From positions 1 to 64,000 of the forward strand of contig JANNGR010000583.1 of the NCBI GenBank assembly GCA_031403955.1: a stretch of DNA of 64,000 nucleotides, given 5' to 3'. Positions 24,693 to 33,087 of the stretch are shown here, in pieces (position 1 is the first letter of the stretch; each line of letters begins with the position of its first letter). The DNA comes from CAISIP01 sp031403955 (GTDB taxonomy: Bacteria; Pseudomonadota; Gammaproteobacteria; Burkholderiales; Burkholderiaceae_C). Below the pieces are notes generated by a model. The model had not been told where the DNA came from and made no database searches. It saw only the letters and a list, made by a program, of their open reading frames with translations. The translations under genes were made by a program, and so were the position numbers.

Positions 24693-25688
24693 ATGGTCAT
24701 ACCCGAATCCGCCCAACCCAGAACTAGCATGTCCGCTGACTGGCAGATCCAACAGATACACACTTCGGACGTGGACGAACTGTCGATGTCGCTGCCGGGC
24801 TGGCACCAGCGTTACACCAAGCTGGCACGCGGCAGATTCAGCGGCGACCTGACGTTGGCGTCGGGTGATGGCCTGCAGGTCTACCGTGAGCGCACCCAGG
24901 GCGTCATTCTGGAAGAGGGCGAAACCGACGGCGATACGATTGGACTGGCAATTCCGGTACGTGCCAGCGGTGATGCTTTCTCGTTTGGCTCCAAACTGGC
25001 GGCTGAGCGCGAGGTGATGGGCTTTTTTTCACCCCGGCGCTTGAACTTGCGTACCCCCGAGAACTTTGAACTGCTGGTGGTCAGTGTGCGCAAAGACGTG
25101 TTTGCGCGCTTCGACCAAGCGCATCACTTCTCGCCCGCGCCACTTTGGATGCCGGGCCGGGCCGGCCGCCTGCCGCATTGGATGCGGCAGCAGTTGGTCG
25201 AAGCGATTTGCGTCTTGATCAGTTCGCAAACCCGCGAACTTGATCTGCCGCGGGCGAAACTCGCCCTGCTCGACTGCCTGGCCGAGGCCTGGTTGAAATT
25301 TGAATCGGCACCGGTGCGCGGCAAGGTTTTGGTGTGCAAGCAGACGGTTGAGTTGGCGCTGGCTCGGGTGCAGGAATGGATGCGCGAGCGCGCCGATACG
25401 CCGTTGAACGTTGCCGCGTTGTGTGCCGAACTGGGTCTGCCGCGGCGCACGTTGCAGTATTCGTTTGAACAGGCGCTGGGCATCACGCCATTGCAATACC
25501 TAAAGAGCGTGCGGCTGGCTGGAGCCCGGCGTGGTCTGAAGCTTGGCTTGGGGTCGGTGCTGGAGTCCGGCCTGCAATGGGGATTCGACCACCCAAGCGG
25601 GTTTGCGCGCGACTACCAGGCGATGTTTGGAGAGCTTCCGTCACAAACGCTGGAGCGCTCCAAACCGGTCCAGCGTGCGCGCCCCTAA
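24693..25688 (+). CDS. AraC family transcriptional regulator, EutR-like
   Basis: A 331-residue regulator with an N-terminal sensory region and a C-terminal AraC helix-turn-helix pair (NVAALCAELGLPRRTLQYSF, then GLQWGFDHPSGFARDYQAMFG). The N-terminal pattern (LPGWHQRYTKLARGRFSGDL ... GLQVYRERTQG) resembles the ethanolamine regulator EutR. It probably controls the divergent aminotransferase-tct-amidohydrolase operon in answer to an amine. The ATG at 24693 has AAGG just upstream; 24729 is an alternative. Its last four bases overlap the end of moeB on the other strand. Confidence 0.9.
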   Translation: MVIPESAQPRTSMSADWQIQQIHTSDVDELSMSLPGWHQRYTKLARGRFSGDLTLASGDGLQVYRERTQGVILEEGETDGDTIGLAIPVRASGDAFSFGSKLAAEREVMGFFSPRRLNLRTPENFELLVVSVRKDVFARFDQAHHFSPAPLWMPGRAGRLPHWMRQQLVEAICVLISSQTRELDLPRAKLALLDCLAEAWLKFESAPVRGKVLVCKQTVELALARVQEWMRERADTPLNVAALCAELGLPRRTLQYSFEQALGITPLQYLKSVRLAGARRGLKLGLGSVLESGLQWGFDHPSGFARDYQAMFGELPSQTLERSKPVQRARP

Positions 25689-26434
25689 CGTGAGGCGCAG
25701 ACCGGGCAGTTGGCGTTGCGTGGCACCTGTACCTCGTTCCACTCCATCGAACGTCCATCTAGCATCAGCAAACGCCCGGCCAGTGACCGGCCTACACCGG
25801 CCAGCAGCTTTAGCGCTTCGGCGGCCTGCATGGCTCCAATAATGCCCACCAGCGGGGCAAACACGCCCATGGTGGCGCAACGTGTTTCCTCGAAAGTGGT
25901 GTCGGGTGGAAATACGCAGGCGTAACAGGGCGATTTTTCGTCGCCTGTGTCATATACGCTGAGCTGGGCGTCGAACCGGATCGCCGCGCCCGATACCAAT
26001 GGTTTGTGGTGTGTGACACACGCCGTGTTGATCACATGCCGGGTGGCGAAGTTGTCGCTGCAGTCGAGCACCACGTCACAGTGCGGCACCAGTTTCTCCA
26101 GCAGCACCGCGTCGGCGCGTTGTTGCAGCGTCGTTACTTGCACATCTGGGTTGATGGCGGTGACCGCAGTTCGGGCGGATTCCACCTTGGGAAGGCCGAC
26201 ACGGGCAAGGGTGTGGGCGATCTGGCGCTGCAAATTTGTCAGGTCGACGGTATCGTGATCGACCAGCGTGATTCGCCCGACACCCGCTGAGCCCAGGTAC
26301 AGCATTGCCGGAGAACCCAGACCACCGGCACCGATGACCAGGGCATGCGCGCTTGCGATACGCTGCTGGCCATCAATACCGATTTCATTGAGCAGAATGT
26401 GGCGCGAGTAGCGCAGCAGCTGTTCGTCAGTCAT
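25685..26434 (-). CDS. moeB: Molybdopterin-synthase adenylyltransferase MoeB (HesA/MoeB/ThiF)
   Basis: A 249-residue E1-like enzyme that adenylates the C-terminal Gly-Gly of MoaD (or ThiS). The ATP-binding loop is VIGAGGLGSPAMLYLGSAGVG, followed by DHDTVDLTNLQRQ; two CxxC zinc pairs are present (CYAC and the C-terminal CPVC), and ETRCATMG holds the conserved Cys. A ThiF role is possible, but this form next to ctpA is usually called moeB. A molybdenum formate dehydrogenase elsewhere in the window needs the cofactor. Confidence 0.9.
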   Translation of the reverse strand: MTDEQLLRYSRHILLNEIGIDGQQRIASAHALVIGAGGLGSPAMLYLGSAGVGRITLVDHDTVDLTNLQRQIAHTLARVGLPKVESARTAVTAINPDVQVTTLQQRADAVLLEKLVPHCDVVLDCSDNFATRHVINTACVTHHKPLVSGAAIRFDAQLSVYDTGDEKSPCYACVFPPDTTFEETRCATMGVFAPLVGIIGAMQAAEALKLLAGVGRSLAGRLLMLDGRSMEWNEVQVPRNANCPVCASR

Positions 26435-26470
26435 GGGGCCGCTGTGGCGCCGGTCTTCCGGGGTCGAGCC

Positions 26471-27907
26471 CTAATTTTCTTTCGGCTCGTCCTTGCGTTC
26501 AGCCAGAGTCTTGCTGACCATGACTGGTTGACCTTTGAGTTTGTTGATCGCCTGGAGTAATGGAAAGTCCTTGTCCGAACCGAATTCCGGCATCCTGCGT
26601 TCAGCCACCGGCTTGCGGCTTTCATCTTCCATTTTCTTGCGCGCGTCTTCCCTGGCCTTTTCGCGTGCCGCGTCTTTCTTCTCTTCACCCTGGCCGCTGT
26701 TGAGGTGTTTCTCCAGGTCGGCCTCGCGGGTGCGCAGGGCGGAGAACAGGTTGCCTTCCTCGGTTTCGTCGATCATCACATCCGGCACGATGCCTTTGGC
26801 CTGAATTGACTTTCCGCTGGGTGTGTAATACCGCGCCGTAGTTATTTTTAGCCCGGTGTCGGGTCCGAGCGGACGCACGGTTTGTACCGAGCCCTTGCCA
26901 AAGGTCTGGTTGCCCATGATGGTGGCGCGTTTGTAGTCTTGCAGTGCGCCAGCAACAATCTCGCTGGCCGAGGCGGAGCCTTCATTGACCAGCACCACCA
27001 AAGGAACGTTTTTCAGTGCCGCCGGCAGGCGTTTAAGCGGGTCATTGCCGCTGCGACGCTGGTAAAACTCCGGTGAAGCCTTGTAGGTGAATTTGCTTTC
27101 GGGCAATTGGCCGTTGGTGGAGACCACGTTCACGTTTTCGGGCAGGAACGCCGCTGACACGGCTACAGCGGCATCCAGCAGACCACCCGGGTCGTTGCGC
27201 AGATCAAGCACCAGACCCTTCAGGTTGGGTTCCTGCTTGTAAATCTCTTCCACCTTGCGCACGAAATCGTCGACCGTGCGTTCCTGGAACTGACTCAGGC
27301 GAATCCAGCCATAACCGGGCTCAATCATTTTGCCGCGCACCGACTGGGTCCGGATTTCCTCGCGGGTGATGGTCACCGGGAAGGTGCGGTTTTCGTCCTT
27401 GCGGTAGATCGTCAAGTTCACTTTGGTGTTGGGTTCGCCACGCATGCGTTTGACAGCCTCGTTGAGCGACAACCCTTTTACGGCCGTGTCATCAATCCGG
27501 GTGATCAGGTCATTGGTCTTAAGGCCGGCGCGAAACGCCGGTGTGCCCTCGATCGGTGTCACGACCTTGACCAGCCCGTCTTCCTGCGTAATCTCAATCC
27601 CAACGCCCACGAAGCGGCCGGTGGTTCCCTCGCGAAATTCCTTGAACGACTTCTTGTCGAAATACTGGGAATGGGGGTCCAGACTGGCGACCATGCCCGA
27701 GATGGCGTCGGTGATCAGCTTCTTTTCGTCCACCGGCTCTACGTAGTCACTCTTGACCATGCTGAAAACAGCCGCCAACTGTTGCAATTCCTCTAGCGGC
27801 AATGGCGCCAAAGTGCCGCGCGCGACGGTTTGCAGCGACACGGTGGTCAACGCGCCGGCTACCACTCCGAGAGAGATCCAGGCGGCAATTTTCAGTTTCT
27901 GGCCCAT
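26471..27907 (-). CDS. ctpA: Carboxyl-terminal processing protease (S41 family)
   Basis: A 478-residue periplasmic protease. It has an N-terminal signal/anchor (AAWISLGVVAGALTTVSL), a PDZ domain (about residues 95-170), and an S41 domain with the serine in SASASEI (311-317) and the lysine in TFGKGSVQ (Lys338). Such proteases trim or degrade envelope proteins from the C-terminus. The last 75 residues are a charged Lys/Glu/Ala stretch (EEKKDAAREKAREDARKKME) that should be helical, and a short conserved end. It follows gpmA in the same direction. Confidence 0.95.
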   Translation of the reverse strand: MGQKLKIAAWISLGVVAGALTTVSLQTVARGTLAPLPLEELQQLAAVFSMVKSDYVEPVDEKKLITDAISGMVASLDPHSQYFDKKSFKEFREGTTGRFVGVGIEITQEDGLVKVVTPIEGTPAFRAGLKTNDLITRIDDTAVKGLSLNEAVKRMRGEPNTKVNLTIYRKDENRTFPVTITREEIRTQSVRGKMIEPGYGWIRLSQFQERTVDDFVRKVEEIYKQEPNLKGLVLDLRNDPGGLLDAAVAVSAAFLPENVNVVSTNGQLPESKFTYKASPEFYQRRSGNDPLKRLPAALKNVPLVVLVNEGSASASEIVAGALQDYKRATIMGNQTFGKGSVQTVRPLGPDTGLKITTARYYTPSGKSIQAKGIVPDVMIDETEEGNLFSALRTREADLEKHLNSGQGEEKKDAAREKAREDARKKMEDESRKPVAERRMPEFGSDKDFPLLQAINKLKGQPVMVSKTLAERKDEPKEN

Positions 27908-28021
27908 ATTTGTTCCTATGTTGCTTCAATTCAATATACACCTTGGAGACGCGTGCGGTGCTTCGGTTCCTGGTGCCCTGGGCGATTTGCGGAAATAGTC
28001 GCGCCAAACCTGCGCATTGCT

Positions 28022-28759
28022 TCAGGCCCTGCCTTGTGCCGCCACTGCCGCCGCGGCGGCGGCAGCGGCATCGCCAAGGTAGTAATGGCGGATTGGCTGC
28101 AGGTCGGTGTCTAGCTCATACACCAGCGGCATGCCGTTGGGGATATTGAGGCCAACTATGTCGGTATCGGAAATCTTGTCCAGATGCTTCACCATGGCCC
28201 GGATTGAGTTGCCGTGCGCCGCCACGACAATGCGTTTGCCGGCCCTGATCGCCGCAGCCATCGATTCGTTCCAGAACGGCAATACACGGTCAACCGTGTC
28301 TTTTAGGCATTCCGTCAGGGGTACCTGGCCGGGTGCAAGGCTGGCATAACGAATGTCCGTACGTTCCCAGCGCGGGTCCTCCGGCTCCAGAGCCGGCGGT
28401 GGTGTGTCATAGCTCCGGCGCCAGATCAACACCTGAGCGGCGCCATATTGTTTGGCCATGTCGGCCTTGTTCAAACCCTGCAACGCGCCGTAGTGCCTCT
28501 CGTTCAGGCGCCAGTCATGGACCACCGGCAACCAGGTCCGGTCCATCTCATCGAGGCAATGCCAGAGGGTGCGGGTGGCCCGTTTGAGTACGCTGGTGTA
28601 AGCGACATCGAACTCGTAGGCGTCCTGGCGCAGCAGACGGCCGGCGGCTTTGGCCTGCTCAATTCCGGTGCTGGTCAGGTCCACGTCGGTCCAGCCGGTA
28701 AAGCGGTTCTCCAGGTTCCAGGTCGATTCACCATGGCGTATCAGGACCAGTTTGTGCAT
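28022..28759 (-). CDS. gpmA: 2,3-bisphosphoglycerate-dependent phosphoglycerate mutase
   Basis: A 245-residue histidine phosphatase superfamily enzyme interconverting 3- and 2-phosphoglycerate in glycolysis/gluconeogenesis. The phospho-His motif is LIRHGESTWN (residues 7-16); LNERHYGALQGLNK and AAHGNSIRAMVKHL are also diagnostic. The ATG at 28759 is chosen because GGA lies 6 bases upstream and homologues begin MHKLVLIRHG. The C-terminus is odd: a run of eight alanines in GDAAAAAAAAVAAQGRA, encoded by GCG/GCC repeats. Confidence 0.95.
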   Translation of the reverse strand: MHKLVLIRHGESTWNLENRFTGWTDVDLTSTGIEQAKAAGRLLRQDAYEFDVAYTSVLKRATRTLWHCLDEMDRTWLPVVHDWRLNERHYGALQGLNKADMAKQYGAAQVLIWRRSYDTPPPALEPEDPRWERTDIRYASLAPGQVPLTECLKDTVDRVLPFWNESMAAAIRAGKRIVVAAHGNSIRAMVKHLDKISDTDIVGLNIPNGMPLVYELDTDLQPIRHYYLGDAAAAAAAAVAAQGRA

Positions 28760-28929
28760 GGTTTCCATCATGAAAGGCGTGAGCGGCTTGGCAGGGGCGA
28801 GCGAATGGCTGGCAATGGCCGTCGGCATAACAGGGGCCAAAACAGCGGCGCGGCACCGCTGCGCTGGCAGCATTCTAAAATGCCGGGCCGGCGTGCGTGT
28901 CGCCGGGCTGCTTACCAACAAGGAACAAC

Positions 28930-29337
28930 GTGAAATTTATTGTCGATAACTGGATGTTGCTGCTGGTCGCATTGTCTTCCGGTGCCATGTTGTTGTGGCC
29001 GGTCGTGCAGGGCGCCACTCACGCGGGGCTGACGCCCTCCGGGGCGGTACAACTTATCAACCGCGAGAAGGCGGTAGTGGTCGATGTGTGCGAAACCGAA
29101 GAGTTTGCCGCCGGCCATGTTGGGGGCGCGAGGAATATTCCGTTGAACCAACTGGAAGAAAAACTGCCCACGGCGGTGAAAAACAAGGCGCTACCGCTGA
29201 TTTTGGTGTGCCAGACCGGGGCACGTTCCGGCCGGGCGCTGGCGATCGCCAAAAAGCTCGGCTACGCACAGGCCCAGTCCCTTGGCGGCGGGCTTGGAGC
29301 CTGGAAAACCGCCAACCTTCCGATCGAGAAGGCTTGA
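28930..29337 (+). CDS. Membrane-anchored rhodanese domain protein
   Basis: A 135-residue protein with one N-terminal transmembrane segment (WMLLLVALSSGAMLLWPVV) and a single rhodanese domain with the active-site Cys in LVCQTGARSG. Rhodaneses transfer sulfane sulfur, but the acceptor is unknown. The start is a GTG at 28930 with AGGA just upstream; an ATG in frame would cut into the membrane segment. It heads rhodanese-grxC-secB-gpsA, a set typical for Burkholderiales. Confidence 0.9.
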   Translation: MKFIVDNWMLLLVALSSGAMLLWPVVQGATHAGLTPSGAVQLINREKAVVVDVCETEEFAAGHVGGARNIPLNQLEEKLPTAVKNKALPLILVCQTGARSGRALAIAKKLGYAQAQSLGGGLGAWKTANLPIEKA

Positions 29338-29423
29338 ATCGTGCCGCGCGCCGGGGCTGGTTGATTGCACTGGTGCCGGGCTTGAACAAAATTCGGTCCA
29401 GCTTTTAACGAGAAACACCTGCC

Positions 29424-29684
29424 ATGCAAGTCGTGAAAATGTATACCACCGACGGATGTCCGTATTGCATCCGCGCCAAACAGATGCTGCAGTCCAGGGG
29501 CGTCCAGAGCATCGAGGAAATCCGTGTCGATCTCGACTACGGGCAGCGGATCAAAATGATGGAGATCACCGGCCGGCGCACGGTGCCGCAGATTTTCATC
29601 GGCCAGACCCATGTGGGCGGCTGTGATGACCTGGTGGACCTGGATGGCCGTGGCGCCCTGGTTCCATTGCTTGGCGCCGGCTGA
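29424..29684 (+). CDS. grxC: Glutaredoxin 3
   Basis: An 86-residue dithiol glutaredoxin with active site CPYC (residues 12-15) and the glutathione-binding features TVPQIFIGQTHVGGCDDL. It reduces protein and small-molecule disulfides using glutathione. Length and sequence are standard for GrxC. It lies between the rhodanese and secB genes. Confidence 0.95.
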   Translation: MQVVKMYTTDGCPYCIRAKQMLQSRGVQSIEEIRVDLDYGQRIKMMEITGRRTVPQIFIGQTHVGGCDDLVDLDGRGALVPLLGAG

Positions 29685-29799
29685 CCCGTTCGGTCGCTGC
29701 GCCTACTGAGATAATTCCCCCGAGCGCAAGCCCGGCTGCCGCGGACACTGCAGCGGCACGGCGCGGCTTGCCGACCTTTTCCAACCTGAAAGCATTTCC

Positions 29800-30258
29800 A
29801 TGGCCGACGAAAACACCCCGATTTTCCAGATTCAACGCGTTTACCTGAAGGAGTCGTCGCTGGAGCAACCCAATTCGCCCGCAATATTGCTGGAGAAAGA
29901 GCAACCGACGGTGGACATTCAGCTTGGCGTTGAAGCCAATGCCGCAGCCGATGGCATCTTCGAGGTGTGCGTCACCGCGACGGTGCAGACCAAAATCAAG
30001 GAAAAAACCGTTTTCCTGGTGGAGGTCAAGCAGGCCGGCATTTTCGAGATCCGCAATGTTGAGGACGAGCAAATGAGCCAGATCATGGGTATTGCATGTC
30101 CGCAAATTGTTTATCCGTATTTGCGCGCCAACGTGGCGGATTTGATCCAGCGCAGCGGTTTCCCGCCAGTGCACCTGTCCGAAATCAACTTTCAGGCGAT
30201 GTACGAACAACAGCGCGCAAAAGCCGCCGCCGACGCACCACGCATCGTGACGCAATAG
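29800..30258 (+). CDS. secB: Protein-export chaperone SecB
   Basis: A 152-residue SecB. The N-terminal IQRVYLKESSLEQPNSP and the later GIACPQIVYPYLRANVADLI and GFPPVHLSEINF are signature stretches. As a tetramer it holds precursor proteins unfolded and hands them to SecA. The gene precedes gpsA, as in many proteobacteria. A roughly 115-base gap before it may hold its own promoter. Confidence 0.97.
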   Translation: MADENTPIFQIQRVYLKESSLEQPNSPAILLEKEQPTVDIQLGVEANAAADGIFEVCVTATVQTKIKEKTVFLVEVKQAGIFEIRNVEDEQMSQIMGIACPQIVYPYLRANVADLIQRSGFPPVHLSEINFQAMYEQQRAKAAADAPRIVTQ

Positions 30259-30321
30259 AGACAGCGCTCAGCGGGTCCAGGCGCTTGGCATGCGGTCGAA
30301 TTTCCCGCGACAGGAGCGGCC

Positions 30322-31383
30322 ATGAAAATCGCCATTGTTGGTGCCGGTGCTTGGGGAACCGCTCTGGGAATCAGTGCTTGCCGCAACGCGCTTGCTCAGC
30401 ACAAAGTTAGCTTGTGGGCGCGCGACCCGCAGCAGGTTCATGACATGCAGGTTCAGCGCGTCAACCTGCGTTACCTGCCAGGCATCCCCTTACCCGCGGA
30501 GCTGGCGGTTCGCGCGTGGCCGGCGCAAGCCATTGGCAGCGGCGCGCCACACACCGGCGCGGCGTTGTTATTGGCCGATCAGGACCTGATCGTGGTGGCC
30601 ACGCCGATGGCGGCATTACGCGCGCTTTTGTGGCAACTGCGCGATTGCACCGTGCCGGTAGCCTGGTTGTGCAAAGGCTTCGAGGCGGCCTTGCCGGGTG
30701 CTCCGGAGTCGATGGAATTGCCACTCGGTCTGCTGGCCCATGAGGTATTGGAGCAGGCCGCCCCCAATTTGCACGCTGGTGTATTAAGCGGCCCGAGCTT
30801 CGCGCAAGAGGTAGCAAAGGGCCAGCCGAGCGCATTGGTGGCTGCAAGCGCCGTGCCGGCGGTGCGCGCGAGCCTGGTGCAGGCCTTTCACAGTCCCAGC
30901 TTGCGGGTTTATGCCAGTGATGATGTGGTGGGGGTGGAAGTGGGTGGGGCGGTCAAGAACGTGTTGGCGATTGCCACCGGCCTGTGCGACGGTTTGCAGC
31001 TCGGGCTGAACGCCCGCGCCGCGTTGATTACGCGCGGCCTGCATGAGATGACGCGGCTGGGGGTAACACTCGGTGCCCGGCCGGAAACCTTTATGGGTTT
31101 GAGTGGGCTGGGAGACCTGGTGCTCACCGCCACCGGTGACTTGTCGCGCAACCGCAAGGTCGGGTTGGCGCTGGCGCAGGGCCAGACGCTGGGGCAAGTG
31201 GTGCAGTCGCTGGGCCACGTTGCTGAAGGCGTCTATTGCGCCCACACCGTGGTTCAACGCGCCCGGCGCCTGGCGGTCGATATGCCGATTTCCGTTGCCG
31301 TGGAGGCATTGCTGGACGCCCGCCTGAGCCCTGCCCAGGCGCTGGCGGCGCTGATGGGTCGCGAGTCGCGCGACGAGTCGTAG
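30322..31383 (+). CDS. gpsA: Glycerol-3-phosphate dehydrogenase [NAD(P)+]
   Basis: A 353-residue enzyme that reduces dihydroxyacetone phosphate to sn-glycerol 3-phosphate for phospholipid synthesis. The Rossmann motif is IVGAGAWGTALG (residues 4-15); further landmarks are WLCKGFE, LSGPSFAQEVAKGQPSALV, and GGAVKNVLAIATGLCDGL with the catalytic Lys. GAGCGG lies upstream of the ATG. It converges with scpA, only 10 bases apart. Confidence 0.96.
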   Translation: MKIAIVGAGAWGTALGISACRNALAQHKVSLWARDPQQVHDMQVQRVNLRYLPGIPLPAELAVRAWPAQAIGSGAPHTGAALLLADQDLIVVATPMAALRALLWQLRDCTVPVAWLCKGFEAALPGAPESMELPLGLLAHEVLEQAAPNLHAGVLSGPSFAQEVAKGQPSALVAASAVPAVRASLVQAFHSPSLRVYASDDVVGVEVGGAVKNVLAIATGLCDGLQLGLNARAALITRGLHEMTRLGVTLGARPETFMGLSGLGDLVLTATGDLSRNRKVGLALAQGQTLGQVVQSLGHVAEGVYCAHTVVQRARRLAVDMPISVAVEALLDARLSPAQALAALMGRESRDES

Positions 31384-31393
31384 GCCGCTCAGT

Positions 31394-32257
31394 TCAGGTC
31401 AGGGTGTATGCCAGGCGCACATAAATCGGCGCAAACGACTCCGCCTGGGTGATCTCGATCAGGGTTTCCTTGGCCAGTTCCAGCAGCGCCAGAAAAGTCA
31501 CGACCAGTACCTGCGAACCTTTGGACCGATCGAACAGGTTTTCGAATTCGACGAATTTGTGGCCTTGCAAAAGGCGCAAAACCATGCTCATGTGCTCGCG
31601 CACCGACAGTTGCTCGCGTGTGATGTGGTGGTTCTGGATCAGCCGGGCGCGCTTCAGAATGTCTTGCCATGCCTGCTGCAAATCCAGCACGTTGACATCC
31701 GGGAAACGCGGCTGCATCGATTGCTCGATCACGACCTGCGCCTTGAGAAAGTCCCGGCCGCTTAGCGGCATCGCGTTCAGGGCGGCCGCGGCCAGCTTGG
31801 TTTGTTCGTACTCGAGCAAGCGGCGCACCAGCGCGGCCCGCGGGTCTTCGGCCTCCTGGCCCTCGGCCAGCTTGCGTGGCGGCAACAACATGCGCGACTT
31901 GATTTCAATCAACATCGCAGCCATCAGCAGGTATTCAGCTGCCAACTCCAGATTGCGTCCGCGAATTTCCTCCACGTAGACCAGGTACTGGCGCGTGACG
32001 CCGGCCATGGGTATGTCCAGGATATTGAAGTTCTGCTTGCGAATCAGGTACAGCAGCAGGTCCAGCGGGCCTTCGAACGCCTCCAGGAATACCTCCAGCG
32101 CATCCGGCGGTATGTAGAGATCCAGTGGCATCGAGAACAGCGGCTCGCCGTACAGCCGCGCCAACGCGACCTGGTCCACCACCTGCGGCATACCCGCGTT
32201 ATCTGCCGTATCGGCAAGCAGCGATGTCGCCGCGACCGGTATCGAAAGTTCTGCCAA
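31394..32257 (-). CDS. scpA: Segregation and condensation protein A
   Basis: A 287-residue kleisin that bridges SMC heads with ScpB in the bacterial condensin. The N-terminal domain has the typical LEAFEGPLDLLLYLIRKQNF and DIPMAGVTRQYL; EYLLMAAMLIEIKSRMLLP follows, and the C-terminal winged-helix segment contains LLELAKETLIEITQAESFAPIYV. The N-terminal 50 residues are an extension of no recognised fold. It is downstream of the DUF3460 gene in the same direction. Confidence 0.93.
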   Translation of the reverse strand: MAELSIPVAATSLLADTADNAGMPQVVDQVALARLYGEPLFSMPLDLYIPPDALEVFLEAFEGPLDLLLYLIRKQNFNILDIPMAGVTRQYLVYVEEIRGRNLELAAEYLLMAAMLIEIKSRMLLPPRKLAEGQEAEDPRAALVRRLLEYEQTKLAAAALNAMPLSGRDFLKAQVVIEQSMQPRFPDVNVLDLQQAWQDILKRARLIQNHHITREQLSVREHMSMVLRLLQGHKFVEFENLFDRSKGSQVLVVTFLALLELAKETLIEITQAESFAPIYVRLAYTLT

Positions 32258-32266
32258 GAGGGTCAG

Positions 32267-32473
32267 CTACTTGGGGCCGGTCTGGTAGACGTACGGCTTT
32301 TGCGGGTCGTCAGCGGCGCGGTATTCGCGCCAGGCGATGCGGTCCACGGCCTTGTCCCACAACAACTCTCGCCCCTGACGTTGCTGCGCCTCCAGTTCGG
32401 GATTGTTGCGTTTTAGCTCGGTGATGAACTGGGTGATCTCGGACTCGTAGTCCGGGCGGCGAAATATGGACAT
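32267..32473 (-). CDS. DUF3460 family small protein
   Basis: A 68-residue protein starting MSIFRRPDYESEITQFI and continuing LLWDKAVDRIAWREYR. This is the DUF3460 family, found in betaproteobacteria next to scpA and panC. It is acidic and helical with no known function. It begins 38 bases from the divergent lipoprotein gene, so the two promoters overlap. Confidence 0.85.
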   Translation of the reverse strand: MSIFRRPDYESEITQFITELKRNNPELEAQQRQGRELLWDKAVDRIAWREYRAADDPQKPYVYQTGPK

Positions 32474-32511
32474 AGACTTGAACCTCTGGCATGAATTTTA
32501 CAGGGGTGCCG

Positions 32512-33018
32512 ATGGTCAATCGTTTTATTCGGGTCGGCCTGTTCACCGCGCTGCTGGCAATGGCTGCCTGCGACCCGCAGAGGATCAGTGCGCTTGAGGA
32601 AGGTCTGGCGAGCGAAGCCGACGTACGGGCGCGTTTTGGCGAACCCGAGAAAATATGGGACGCTCCCAATGGAGGTCGTACGTTCGAGTACAACCGGCAG
32701 CCGGCCGGGGCCAAGAACTACATGATCACGATTGGCGCGGACGGCAAGATGAGTGCGCTGCGCCAGGTATTGACGCCGCAAAACTTTGCCAAAGTGGTGC
32801 CGGGAATGATGATGGAGGACCTGCGCCGGCTGCTCGGAAAACCGATGCGCGTCACGACGTTTGCGCTCAAGAATCAAACCCACTACGACTGGCGTTATCT
32901 GGACGGCGTCAATGCGTCGGACGCAAAAATATTCACTGCTGTGCTGGATGCAGACCTGCGGGTTGTGTCGACCAATTCGACCAGTGATCCGGACGCCGAC
33001 AAAAGCAATCGGCGTTGA
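32512..33018 (+). CDS. BamE/SmpA-OmlA-like outer membrane lipoprotein
   Basis: A 168-residue protein with a lipoprotein signal peptide (VNRFIRVGLFTALLAMAAC, cleavage before Cys19 in the lipobox AMAAC). Two BamE-like repeats follow: ASEADVRARFGEPEKIWD and MMEDLRRLLGKPMRVTTFA, each the conserved helix-turn of the fold. It is not certain to be BamE itself, since BamE usually has one such repeat. The ATG at 32512 has AGGGG upstream. It faces away from DUF3460/scpA. Confidence 0.75.
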   Translation: MVNRFIRVGLFTALLAMAACDPQRISALEEGLASEADVRARFGEPEKIWDAPNGGRTFEYNRQPAGAKNYMITIGADGKMSALRQVLTPQNFAKVVPGMMMEDLRRLLGKPMRVTTFALKNQTHYDWRYLDGVNASDAKIFTAVLDADLRVVSTNSTSDPDADKSNRR

Positions 33019-33023
33019 TATTT
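32993..33023 (+). terminator. Possible weak terminator after the lipoprotein gene
   Basis: A 7-bp stem (ACGCCGA at 32993-32999, TCGGCGT at 33009-33015) with a 9-base A-rich loop overlaps the stop codon and is followed by TGATATTT. The poor T-run makes it weak. Confidence 0.3.
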
Positions 33024-33087
33024 CGTGGTACTTCGGTCCCTTACACTCGAACGATGATTGGCTCACTTCAGGCGCAACGCGAGACAT

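Noticed and set aside
23227..24852. A 541-codon plus-strand frame antisense to the aminotransferase
   Set aside because: Starts inside the conserved aminotransferase and runs into the AraC regulator; antisense artefact.
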